This document shows positions 17,560 through 25,364 of a stretch of DNA of 64,000 bases, in pieces; the stretch's first letter is position 1, and the number at the start of each line of letters is the position of its first letter. The notes under the pieces were generated by a model, which was not told where the DNA came from, made no database searches, and worked only from the letters and a program-made list of their open reading frames with translations. Source of the stretch: Halomonas sp. MCCC 1A13316 (GTDB taxonomy: Bacteria; Pseudomonadota; Gammaproteobacteria; Pseudomonadales; Halomonadaceae). Where the stretch lies: positions 2,976,001-3,040,000 of the forward strand of contig NZ_CP053382.1 in NCBI RefSeq assembly GCF_014931605.1, written 5' to 3'. Made by a program: the position numbers and the translations under genes.

Positions 17560-17991
17560 TCAATAACTTAGCTGTTTCAACAAGCCGTTCCAGACGTACC
17601 AGACCCGCTCGCAGCGCGCCGCAGCATCCTGGGCGAGCCAGCCGTTGAGGTCGCGTAGGCGCCGCTTCTCGGCCGAGAGCGGCACGATGCCACGACCCAT
17701 CTCGAGCATGACCAGCACTACCTCGCCGCCGCTCCGGGCTTCCCATGCATGCAGTGCATCGAGCTCTATGGCCATGGCCTGGCGTAGCCCGTCGTCGTCG
17801 GGCTCGTCGGCCAGTCGTGCAGCCAGCCAATGCTCCCACCCTTCCATCACCAGGCAGCGAGTCGAGGCGGCGGACGAAGGCCACTTCTTCAGCGCACACC
17901 CGATATAGGCCGAATGCCAGACGGCTGTATCGAAGCGCTGCCTTACGATGCTGCGCTTGCCGGCACAGGTACCGCCGATGAAGAGCTGCAT
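17560..17991 (-). CDS. Short CobU-family protein (adenosylcobinamide kinase/guanylyltransferase paralogue)
   Basis: 143 aa from the ATG at 17991 (MQLFIGGTCAGKRSIVRQRF), preceded by GGGAG; canonical CobU is about 180 aa. It has a variant P-loop (GGTCAGKR) and a C-terminal block EMGRGIVPLSAEKRRLRDLN followed by GWLAQDAAARCERVWYVWNG, which is typical CobU. The middle region with the guanylylated histidine of CobU is not recognisable. It may be a specialised kinase-like subunit or a degenerate copy. It overlaps the end of cobC by 49 bp and is the last gene before the riboswitch. A full CobU is encoded at 19294-19842. Confidence 0.75.
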   Translation of the reverse strand: MQLFIGGTCAGKRSIVRQRFDTAVWHSAYIGCALKKWPSSAASTRCLVMEGWEHWLAARLADEPDDDGLRQAMAIELDALHAWEARSGGEVVLVMLEMGRGIVPLSAEKRRLRDLNGWLAQDAAARCERVWYVWNGLLKQLSY

Positions 17992-18587
17992 TGCCAGCAC
18001 TCCCGATCGTCAACGGTGAATAGGAACCGGCGCCCCTCGGCCTGACTGACCCCGCCCTCCCAGAAGCCGATGCCCTCGAAGCGGCGGCGCAGTTCGCGAA
18101 TCACGCCACCATGGGTGACGACCAGGGCGCGGTGCTGGCCGTGCGGCGAGCAGCCGGCCAACAGTTCGGCAAACCAGGCCTCGAGCCGCTGCCGCAGCTC
18201 GGCGGTAGACTCCCCTCGTGGCGGGGCCTGCTCGCCCGCGCTGTCGATCCAGGCGCGGTAGGCGGGTAGTGGCTCGAGCTCGTCGTAGGTACACCCTTCG
18301 TAGTCGCCGAAATCGAGCTCGCGCAGGCGCGCATCGAAGCATGTCGGACTGCGTGCCGCACGCCCCTCGATGACATGCGCCAGGGTCTGGCGGCAGCGAG
18401 TCAGGTCACTGCAGTGAGCGGTATCGAACTCGAATGTCTCCAGCGCCTCGCGCAGCCGAGCGAGCCCCACCACGGCATCAGGCAGCAGCAGCGGGATGTC
18501 ACGCTGCCCCTGGTAGCGTCGCTCGCGATTCCACTGCGTCAAGCCGTGACGAACGACCACCAGCTCCAGGCGACCAGTAACAGCCAT
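17943..18587 (-). CDS. cobC: Alpha-ribazole phosphatase / histidine phosphatase family protein
   Basis: 214 aa from the ATG at 18587, with a strong AGGAGG site; the open frame upstream of it is a shadow of cobS. The phosphohistidine motif is LVVVRHGLTQWNRERRYQGQ, and later come ARLRELDFGDYEG, RGESTAELRQRLEAW and LVVTHGGVIRELRRR, all typical of the phosphoglycerate mutase-like superfamily. In this context it removes the phosphate from alpha-ribazole-5'-phosphate or adenosylcobalamin-5'-phosphate, the last nucleotide-loop step. It overlaps cobS by 49 bp and the short CobU-like gene by 49 bp. Confidence 0.88.
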   Translation of the reverse strand: MAVTGRLELVVVRHGLTQWNRERRYQGQRDIPLLLPDAVVGLARLREALETFEFDTAHCSDLTRCRQTLAHVIEGRAARSPTCFDARLRELDFGDYEGCTYDELEPLPAYRAWIDSAGEQAPPRGESTAELRQRLEAWFAELLAGCSPHGQHRALVVTHGGVIRELRRRFEGIGFWEGGVSQAEGRRFLFTVDDRECWQCSSSSAVPVPASAAS

Positions 18588-19297
18588 AGCTCTCCTCCTT
18601 CGATGACGGTTCCGACGATATCGCCGTTGATCCCCTTGAACGCATGCACCATGCCCCAGGCGTAGAGCGCCAGGAACGGCACAAGGGCCAGGCACAGCCA
18701 CCATCCGCCGGATACCAGTATCGCCAACGGCAGCAGAGGCACTGCCGCCAGGGCAAGATCGAGCGGGATGAGATCGCGCTTCCAACTGGCCGCCATGCCC
18801 TCCGAGTGGGCAGCCGGTGCCAGCACCAGCAGCGCGGCTGCGGCGAGGCGTCCCAGCGACGGAATCACCACCAGCAGGGCCAGGCCCGCCCCTGCTTCCA
18901 GCAGTGCGAACAGCAGCGCCGCCTTCCACAGCAGCAGGAACACCAGCGCCAGGATGCCGAAGCTGCCTACGTGCGGGTCCTTCATGATCGCCCAGCGCTT
19001 CTCCAGCGGCGCATTGCTGCCCAGGGCATCGGCGACGTCCATCAAGCCATCCAGGTGCAGCCCGCCGGTCAGTGCCACCCATAGCGTGAGCAGCAACAGC
19101 GCCAGCAGCGGAGTGGGAAGAAGGCCCTCCAGAAGCGCGCCGGCAATAGCCAGCAAACCGCCGATCAGCACGCCTACAAGGGGGTAGCAACGAACCGCCC
19201 AGCGCCGTGTCGCTGCGTTCCAGGGACAGATGACCGGAAACGGCAGGCGGGTCAGGAACTGCACGGCCAATACCAGGCCGTAGGCGGCGTTTCTCAT
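18539..19297 (-). CDS. cobS: Adenosylcobinamide-GDP ribazoletransferase (cobalamin synthase)
   Basis: 252 aa from the ATG at 19297, which overlaps the cobU stop (ATGA). The longer open frame upstream lies inside cobU. The hydrophobic integral-membrane protein has the family start YGLVLAVQFLTRLPFP and the conserved acidic motif LTGGLHLDGLMDVADALG, then KDPHVGSFGILALV. It joins adenosylcobinamide-GDP and alpha-ribazole phosphate in the inner membrane. It works with CobU, CobT and CobC, all encoded here in tight overlap. Confidence 0.95.
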   Translation of the reverse strand: MRNAAYGLVLAVQFLTRLPFPVICPWNAATRRWAVRCYPLVGVLIGGLLAIAGALLEGLLPTPLLALLLLTLWVALTGGLHLDGLMDVADALGSNAPLEKRWAIMKDPHVGSFGILALVFLLLWKAALLFALLEAGAGLALLVVIPSLGRLAAAALLVLAPAAHSEGMAASWKRDLIPLDLALAAVPLLPLAILVSGGWWLCLALVPFLALYAWGMVHAFKGINGDIVGTVIEGGELWLLLVAWSWWSFVTA

Positions 19298-19842
19298 GAA
19301 CGAAGGTGCCCTTGGCTTTTCCATGACCGGGGCAGGCCGGCAACGACCTGCTCCACCTCGTCCGCCTCGTGCGCCACCAGGCAGTGAACGCGCTGCAGGA
19401 AGGCGAGGTAGCGCCACACCTCGTCGTCATCGGGCGGCATGCCCTCGTTGACGTCGTTGGAAACGATCACCAGCGCAACGTCACGCTGCCTGGCCTCGGC
19501 CAGCGCCCGCTTGACCATGGCGATGCCTTGCGCCTCGTCGAGCGGGCTGGCATACAACAGCTGGCTGGCCCACAGCGTCAGGCAATCGAGCAGCAGCGTG
19601 CTGCCAGGCGCTACCCGGTCGAGGGCGGCCAGTAAATCGAACGGCTCCTCGAGCGTAATCCAACCCTCACCGCGAGAGCATCGGTGCCGCTCGACGCGGG
19701 ACTGCATTTCCGCATCGCCGCCGCTCCTCGCCGTGGCCAGGTAGTAGCGCTTGCCGCCCCGCTCGGTCTGCCAGCGCCGCGCCAGTGCTTCGCCATGGGT
19801 ACTCTTGCCGGAACGCGCCCCACCGCTGACGAAAGCGATCAT
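19294..19842 (-). CDS. cobU: Bifunctional adenosylcobinamide kinase / adenosylcobinamide-phosphate guanylyltransferase
   Basis: 182 aa from the ATG at 19842, overlapping the cobD stop (ATGA). The N-terminal P-loop FVSGGARSGKSTHGEALA is canonical. SRVERHRCSRGEGWITLEEP carries the histidine that is guanylylated in CobU, and STLLLDCLTLWASQLL and LVIVSNDVNEGMPP follow. The C-terminus (DDDEVWRYLAFLQRVHCLVA, then HEADEVEQVVAGLPRSW) departs from the usual IVPENALARRFRD block, which is instead found in the short paralogue at 17560-17991. It phosphorylates adenosylcobinamide and adds GMP. Confidence 0.92.
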   Translation of the reverse strand: MIAFVSGGARSGKSTHGEALARRWQTERGGKRYYLATARSGGDAEMQSRVERHRCSRGEGWITLEEPFDLLAALDRVAPGSTLLLDCLTLWASQLLYASPLDEAQGIAMVKRALAEARQRDVALVIVSNDVNEGMPPDDDEVWRYLAFLQRVHCLVAHEADEVEQVVAGLPRSWKSQGHLRS

Positions 19843-20924
19843 GACGTTCTCCAGCGGGCAATGGCATCGAGCAGTTGCGTATTTTCCTGCCGCGAACGCA
19901 CCGCGACGCGCAGCCATGCGCCATCGAGGCCGATGAAGTTGTAGGTATGGCGTGCCAGAACGCCACAGCGTGCCATGTGCTCCAGCAGTGCCGACATGGG
20001 CCGCGCCCCGCCATCCTGCAGCAGCAGGAAGTTGGTGCAGGAGGGCACCACCCGCAGCCCCTGAGTTTCCAGCTCACCTTGCAACCAGGGTCGCTCGATG
20101 TCGAGCCAGGACTGGGTTCGCTGCAGGTAGTCCTGGTCTTCCAGCAACGGCACGACCAGCGCTGCCGCCACCGCATTGACGCTCCACGGCAGCTGAAGCC
20201 TGGCGATTTGCTCGACCGAAGGGCCATCGCCCAGCAGGTAGCCGAGTCGCAGGCCGGGGATGGCGTAGAGCTTGGTCATGGAGCGCAGCAGCAGCAAGTT
20301 GTCGTAGCGGGTCAGCAGCGGCGTCAGCCGCTCGTCTGGGGTGACGAAATCGATGAAGGCCTCGTCTACCACCAGGGTAGTGCCGTACTGCTGCCCCACT
20401 ACCAGCATGCGCTCGATCATGTCGCACGCAACGAGCGTGCCGGTGGGGTTGTTGGGCCGGCACAGGAGTACCGCATCGGCCTCCCCCATGGCGTCGAGGG
20501 CACGCGACTCGTCCAGCTCGAAGTGCTCGCCTTCCAGTTCAAGATGCTGCACGGCGATGCCGTAGTGGCGGCAGGCACGCTCGTATTCGCAGAAGGTGGG
20601 CTGTACAACGACGGCCCTGCACGCGCCACGCTTTGCCAGCAGTGCAGCCGCCAGGAAGATTGCCTCGGCCCCGCCATTGGTCAGGCGTACCTGGCCGGGG
20701 GTAAGCCCTTCGGCCCGGGCAATGGCCTCCCTGGCAGCCGTGTAGTCCGGGTCGGGATAGACGGAGAGCTCGGCCAGGCAGCCCCCGAGCCGTTCTGCCA
20801 ACCAGGGAGGCGGCCCCAGAGGGTTGAGATTGGCGCTGAAGTCGAGCATCCCGCTGCCGGCGGTGAGGCCGAAGCGATGCAGTACCGGCTCCGGACGCCC
20901 GCCGTGGCTGGGCCAGCCTCTCAT
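19839..20924 (-). CDS. cobD: L-threonine-O-3-phosphate decarboxylase (CobD)
   Basis: 361 aa from the ATG at 20924, chosen for the excellent GGGAGGAAAC ribosome-binding site directly after the cbiB stop. PLP-dependent aminotransferase fold: LDFSANLNPLGPPPWLAE, then RLTNGGAEAIFLAAALL, LLCRPNNPTGTLVAC, TTLVVDEAFIDF and LRSMTKLYAIPGLRLGYLLG with the PLP lysine. It decarboxylates threonine phosphate to (R)-1-amino-2-propanol O-2-phosphate, the linker attached by CbiB. The gene for this enzyme is called cobC in Pseudomonas nomenclature. Confidence 0.93.
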   Translation of the reverse strand: MRGWPSHGGRPEPVLHRFGLTAGSGMLDFSANLNPLGPPPWLAERLGGCLAELSVYPDPDYTAAREAIARAEGLTPGQVRLTNGGAEAIFLAAALLAKRGACRAVVVQPTFCEYERACRHYGIAVQHLELEGEHFELDESRALDAMGEADAVLLCRPNNPTGTLVACDMIERMLVVGQQYGTTLVVDEAFIDFVTPDERLTPLLTRYDNLLLLRSMTKLYAIPGLRLGYLLGDGPSVEQIARLQLPWSVNAVAAALVVPLLEDQDYLQRTQSWLDIERPWLQGELETQGLRVVPSCTNFLLLQDGGARPMSALLEHMARCGVLARHTYNFIGLDGAWLRVAVRSRQENTQLLDAIARWRTS

Positions 20925-20940
20925 GTTTCCTCCCGCTCGT

Positions 20941-21921
20941 TCATGCGCCTGCCCCCCATGCCACAACCAAGCCTGCCATCAGCAGAAAAAAGACGATCCA
21001 GGTCCCGTGCATATGGCGTACGGCACGGCCGATATGCGCCACCCGTAGCGGCTCGCGCGGTTTACCCATTGGCGCGCGCTCGGAAATGCGTCCGCCATAG
21101 TGATTGATACCGCCGAGTTGAACGCCCAGCAGGTACGCCATCATCGCCTCGGGCCAGCCGGCATTGGGGCTGGGGTGGCCCGGCGCATCGCGCCAGGTCC
21201 CGGCCAGCGCCCCTCGCCTGCGCGCGCCGGGAATCGACAGGGCAGCCAGCCACATGGCCAACGCCGTGAGCCTGGCCGGGACCCAGTTGGCCAGGTCGTC
21301 GAGCCTGGCCGAGGCGTAGCCGAAATCGGCGTAGCGCTCACTACGGTAACCGACCATGGAATCAAGCGTGTTCACCGCCTTGTAGGCCAGCGCCAGTGGC
21401 GCCCCGCCGAGCAGCGCCCAGAACAGTGGCGCGGTGATGCCGTCGACGCTGTTCTCGGCCACGGTTTCGACGGTAGCCCGGGTGATGCCGGCCTCGTCGA
21501 GGGCTTCGGTGTCACGCCCCACGATCATCGCTACGGACCGATGCGCCTTGACGAGATCGCCCCGAGCCAAGGGCGTTGCCACGGCCAGCGCCGCCTCACG
21601 CAGTCCCTTGATGGCAAGGGCGGTCGCCAGCAGCAGCAACTCACCGGCAAGCCCCAACCAAGGGTGCAGCCAGGCAAGCACGGCCAGCGTGGCCCAGGTC
21701 GACGCGAAGACGATCACAACAACGCTGCCGGCCAGCACGAACCCCTTGAGGCGTCGCGCAAGCGACGAGCCTTGGTTCCAGCGGCGCTCCAGAGCGTCGA
21801 TCAGCCGTCCCATGGCGACAACCGGGTGCGGCAACCAGCGCGGGTCGCCGAACACCAGGTCGAGCAAGATGGCCCCGCACAACAGCCCTAGCAGCATGGG
21901 GCTCAAGGGCTCGACGCTCAT
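20941..21921 (-). CDS. cbiB: Adenosylcobinamide-phosphate synthase
   Basis: 326 aa integral membrane protein. Family blocks are LDLVFGDPRWLPHPVVAMGR near the N-terminus, VAENSVDGITAPLFWALLGG, and YKAVNTLDSMVGYRSERYAD; GLIDALER-type spacing is normal. It attaches aminopropanol phosphate to adenosylcobyric acid. The ATG overlaps the cobT stop (ATGA), and cobD follows 16 bp downstream, so the three genes are transcribed together. The C-terminal membrane segment (IVFFLLMAGLVVAWGAGA) is present, so the protein looks complete. Confidence 0.95.
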   Translation of the reverse strand: MSVEPLSPMLLGLLCGAILLDLVFGDPRWLPHPVVAMGRLIDALERRWNQGSSLARRLKGFVLAGSVVVIVFASTWATLAVLAWLHPWLGLAGELLLLATALAIKGLREAALAVATPLARGDLVKAHRSVAMIVGRDTEALDEAGITRATVETVAENSVDGITAPLFWALLGGAPLALAYKAVNTLDSMVGYRSERYADFGYASARLDDLANWVPARLTALAMWLAALSIPGARRRGALAGTWRDAPGHPSPNAGWPEAMMAYLLGVQLGGINHYGGRISERAPMGKPREPLRVAHIGRAVRHMHGTWIVFFLLMAGLVVAWGAGA

Positions 21922-22973
21922 GCGGTCGAGCCACCATCCGCGACGCCAGCCGAATCGAAAGTGGCCATTTCGGCCAGCATGCGACAGGCGGCCTCTAGCA
22001 GCGGGAAGGCCAAGGCCGCTCCGGTGCCCTCGCCCAGGCGCAGCTGCAGGTCGAGCAGCGGCCTGGCCTCGAGCAGTTCGAGGGCGATGTCGTGCCCCGG
22101 CTCGCAGGAACGATGAGCGAACAGCAGGTAGCCACGCAGTTCAGGCGCCAGCCGACAGGCCAGCAGCGCCGCCACGGTGGCAATGAAGCCGTCGACCAGG
22201 ATCGGCATGCGCCGTGCGGCTGCGCCCAGGTAGGCACCCGCCATGGCGGCGATCTCGAGCCCGCCCAGCTTGGCCAGCAGCTCGAGCGGCTGCGACGAGT
22301 CTGCGCGACGAGCGGCTAGCGCATTTGCGATCACCTCGGCCTTGTGCGCCAGCTGCGCGGGGGCAATTCCGGTCCCTTGACCAACTAGGCGGCTCACCGG
22401 TTGACCGCTCAAGGCAGCCAGCAGGGCGCTGCTCGCGGTGGTGTTGGCAATACCCATTTCGCCCACGATCAGGCAGCGGCAGCCGGCGGCGTGGCTGCGC
22501 TCGGCAGCGTGGATGCCCACCTCGATGGCGCGCTCGGCCTCGGCCAGACTCATGGCATCCTCACGGGCAACGTTGGCCGTGCCGCGGCGCACCTTGTCGT
22601 GCACTACGCCTGCGCCTTCGACATCGCCCTTGACGCCGACGTCGATGACCTCGAGCCGCGCGCCGATCTGGCGGGCGAAGACGTTAATGGCGGCCCCACC
22701 GCCAACGAAATTGGCCACCATCTGGGCGGTGACTTCCTGCGGAAAGGCCGAGACGCCCTCCTCGGCCACGCCATGATCGGCGGCGAACACGATCACACCG
22801 GGCGGCGTGACCGTCGGCAAGGTCTCGCCGCTCATACCGGACAGCTCCAGGACCAGCGATTCGAGACGGCCAAGGCTGCCGGGGGGCTTGGTGAGGCTAT
22901 CCAGGCGCGCCTGAACGGGGCCTGACGGGGATTCATCGACAGCCGAGATCGAAGCCAGGGTTTCGGCAAGCAT
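21918..22973 (-). CDS. cobT: Nicotinate-nucleotide--dimethylbenzimidazole phosphoribosyltransferase
   Basis: 351 aa, normal length. Recognisable blocks are DSLTKPPGSLGRLESLVLEL, VIVFAADHGVAEEGVSAFPQ, GEMGIANTTASSALLAAL, GGLEIAAMAGAYLGAAARR, ILVDGFIATVAALLA and RLGEGTGAALAFPLLEAA, the last holding the catalytic glutamate. It makes alpha-ribazole phosphate from the lower ligand and nicotinate mononucleotide. It is the first gene of the minus-strand nucleotide-loop cluster. No riboswitch was found upstream, in contrast to btuB. Its usual substrate would be the BluB product, yet bluB is broken at 10106-10642. Confidence 0.96.
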   Translation of the reverse strand: MLAETLASISAVDESPSGPVQARLDSLTKPPGSLGRLESLVLELSGMSGETLPTVTPPGVIVFAADHGVAEEGVSAFPQEVTAQMVANFVGGGAAINVFARQIGARLEVIDVGVKGDVEGAGVVHDKVRRGTANVAREDAMSLAEAERAIEVGIHAAERSHAAGCRCLIVGEMGIANTTASSALLAALSGQPVSRLVGQGTGIAPAQLAHKAEVIANALAARRADSSQPLELLAKLGGLEIAAMAGAYLGAAARRMPILVDGFIATVAALLACRLAPELRGYLLFAHRSCEPGHDIALELLEARPLLDLQLRLGEGTGAALAFPLLEAACRMLAEMATFDSAGVADGGSTA

Positions 22974-23030
22974 GAGGAGATCCTGATAGGGCGAAAGGCT
23001 GTGGCCATCTTAACAGGCTGGACCGCGCTG

Positions 23031-25268
23031 TCACGGTGCCGTGCCGAGCGCTTCTGCCGGCGGCGCCTCCTGTCGCTCTACGGTCCCTTCATCGCTCCAG
23101 GCCAGCCGCGCCGAGTTCGCCACCACGCTCAGCGAGCTTGCCGCCATGGCCAGCACCGCTACCCATGGCGGTATCGGCATGGCCACCGCCAGACCCAGCG
23201 CCAGCAGATTGTAAATTCCCGAGAGCAGCAGGTTCTGACGCATGACGCGACGGGTACGCCTTGCCAGGTCCAGAGCGTTCTCGACACCCGACACACCCGG
23301 CCTCATCAGCGCCACGCTGGCTCCCTCCTGTACCGTCGAACTGGCACCCAGCGGTGCCACGCCCACGCTGGCGGTCGCCAGCCCCAGCATGTCGTTTAGC
23401 CCATCGCCGACGTAGAGCGAGGGCTGCGGCATGGCCGCGAGCAGCTGTGCCTTGGCCTCCGGGCTGCGTCCGGCGTAGCACTCTGCGGGGCGTAGCCCGA
23501 CCGCCTCGCCCAGCCGACGCACCGCCTGAGCTCCGTCTCCACTGATCAGGGCCAGTACAAGCCCCTGCCGGCGCAGCCTGGCCAGGGTCGCGGCGGTGCC
23601 GGGCAGTGCCGCCTCTCCCAAACGAAAATGCCCGATCCAGCTCCCGCCGCAGGCCAGCAGCACTTCACTTGCGCCGGCTTCTTCCAGGCCATCGACGTCG
23701 ATGCCCTTCCCGGCCAGCCAGGCGCGGCTACCCAGCAGCAGCGGACGACCGTCAGCCAGATCCACGCGCCGTCCACGTCCGCCGAACTCCTCGGCCTCGG
23801 CTACCTCTTCGCTGCGGTCCACGCCGGCGTCCCGGGCGTGTCTGCACACCGCGCGCGCCAGCGGGTGACCACTGCCCTGCGCCGCACTCGCCGCCAACGC
23901 AAGGATGTCGACCTCGCGATAACCGTGTGCCGGCCGCACGGCCAATACTTCGGGCTCCCCCGGCGTCAGCGTCCCTGTCTTGTCGAAGGCCACACTGCGG
24001 ACCGTCGCCAGCACCTCGAAGACACTCGGGTCACGGACGACAACGCCATGTTCCAACGCCTGCCCGCTAGCCGCCAGGCCGGCCAGGGGTATCGCCAGGC
24101 CCACGGCGCAGGGGCAGGCTACCACCAGCACCGACAGCGCCCTCACCCACGCTTCTTCAGCCGGCACTCCAGCCAGCCAGGTCGCGGCAAGAGTCAACAG
24201 TGCCAGCACCACGGCCACGGGACTGAGCCAGCCGGCGAAGCGATCGGCCAGGCGTTGCAGTTCACCCTTGCGAGCCTGCTGCCACCACATCTGTTCGCGC
24301 AGGCGGTCCAGGCGACACTCGCCGGCAGGCGCAGTGACTTCAAGCACCAACGTCGCGCCAAGATTGCGGCAACCCGCCGCTATGGGGTCGCCCGCCAGGC
24401 AGCGCCGAGGGGCGCTCTCACCGGTCAGTGGAGAGAGGTCGAGCAAGGCTTCGTCGTCGCACAGCATGCCATCCAGCGGCAGCGCTTCACCGCCCTCGAC
24501 GCGCACCCTGTCTCCCACCGTCACCGCCTCCAGGGGGCGGGTGTGCCAATCGCCCTGTTCCCAGCGCTGGACTTCGGTGGAAGGTTCGTACAGTGCTTGC
24601 AGTGCGCGCAGCCCGCGATGGCGACACAGGGTCTCCACCAGCCGGCCCGCCAGCAGCAGCGAGACCAGCATCACCGCAGTATCGAAATAGACCTCCGGCG
24701 AACCCTGTGAAAGCAGCCACAGCGACACCCCTACCGCCGTCAGCGCGCCCAGCGATACCAGGGCATCCATGCCGGGGCGCCATGCCCGCAGCGTACGCCA
24801 GCCCGCTCGATAGAACGGCAGTGCCACGTAGGTGACGACGGGCAGGGCAAAGGCACCGGACACCCAGGCCATGACCAATTCCAGGCGGGAACTGGGCATG
24901 GCACCCACGTAGATCAGCAGCGAGGCGATCATGGTCCACATGCCGAAGGCGATTGCCGTCAACAGGCGCAGGGTGAGGTAGCGGCTTTCGGCCTCCAACC
25001 TCGCCTGCGCATCGCCCATCGCCTCGGGCGGCCCGAGGCAGTAGCCGAGCCGGCGCACGGCGGCGGCCAGTCGGGTTTCCTCCAGGGCGTCCGGCTGGCC
25101 CTGCACCAGCAGGGTGGCGCTGGGGTAGTGCACGCTGGCAGCCACCACACCGGATAGCCGCATCAATTGGGCCTCGACGGCCAGCGCGCAGCTGGTGCAC
25201 CACAGCCCCTGGAGTGAGTAGAGCGCCTCGCCGGTACGCGAAGCGTCGCGATGGGAAGTTGATGTCAT
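23031..25268 (-). CDS. P1B-type heavy-metal (probably copper) translocating ATPase, CcoI/FixI-like
   Basis: 745 aa from the ATG at 25268. An N-terminal metal-binding domain (LQGLWCTSCALAVEAQLMRL) uses CTSC. Eight membrane segments surround the core: the actuator motif is LSPLTGESAPRRC, the membrane metal site VVACPCAVGLAIPLAGLA, the phosphorylation site VAFDKTGTLTPGEP, the P1B histidine-proline pair SGHPLARAV, and the hinge GDGLNDMLGLA. The CPC site and single HMA domain fit Cu(+) export or cuproenzyme assembly as in CcoI/FixI, but no cco oxidase genes are adjacent. It lies 57 bp upstream of cobT on the same strand, and partial cotranscription is possible. Confidence 0.9.
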   Translation of the reverse strand: MTSTSHRDASRTGEALYSLQGLWCTSCALAVEAQLMRLSGVVAASVHYPSATLLVQGQPDALEETRLAAAVRRLGYCLGPPEAMGDAQARLEAESRYLTLRLLTAIAFGMWTMIASLLIYVGAMPSSRLELVMAWVSGAFALPVVTYVALPFYRAGWRTLRAWRPGMDALVSLGALTAVGVSLWLLSQGSPEVYFDTAVMLVSLLLAGRLVETLCRHRGLRALQALYEPSTEVQRWEQGDWHTRPLEAVTVGDRVRVEGGEALPLDGMLCDDEALLDLSPLTGESAPRRCLAGDPIAAGCRNLGATLVLEVTAPAGECRLDRLREQMWWQQARKGELQRLADRFAGWLSPVAVVLALLTLAATWLAGVPAEEAWVRALSVLVVACPCAVGLAIPLAGLAASGQALEHGVVVRDPSVFEVLATVRSVAFDKTGTLTPGEPEVLAVRPAHGYREVDILALAASAAQGSGHPLARAVCRHARDAGVDRSEEVAEAEEFGGRGRRVDLADGRPLLLGSRAWLAGKGIDVDGLEEAGASEVLLACGGSWIGHFRLGEAALPGTAATLARLRRQGLVLALISGDGAQAVRRLGEAVGLRPAECYAGRSPEAKAQLLAAMPQPSLYVGDGLNDMLGLATASVGVAPLGASSTVQEGASVALMRPGVSGVENALDLARRTRRVMRQNLLLSGIYNLLALGLAVAMPIPPWVAVLAMAASSLSVVANSARLAWSDEGTVERQEAPPAEALGTAP

Positions 25269-25305
25269 GCCTGAAGCGTAATCGTCATTGAGCAATCAAT
25301 CAGCA

Positions 25306-25350
25306 TTGGCGATACGCAGATGAGGCCATATACTGTATGCAAGTACAGTA
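25306..25350 (+). promoter_or_regulatory. Promoter with overlapping LexA (SOS) box
   Basis: TTGGCG (25306-25311) and TATACT (25329-25334) are spaced 17 bp. TACTGTATGCAAGTACAGTA at 25331-25350 matches the gammaproteobacterial LexA consensus, with intact CTGT and ACAG half-sites 8 bp apart and flanking TA on both sides. It overlaps the -10 and the presumed transcription start, an ideal repression position. The gene start follows 15 bp later. Confidence 0.85.
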
Positions 25351-25364
25351 AACGGACTCGCCCC

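Noticed and set aside
17943..19430. A 495-codon minus-strand gene spanning cobS and cobC
   Set aside because: Only the last 214 codons carry protein motifs (CobC). The first part is an out-of-frame shadow of cobS and cobU.
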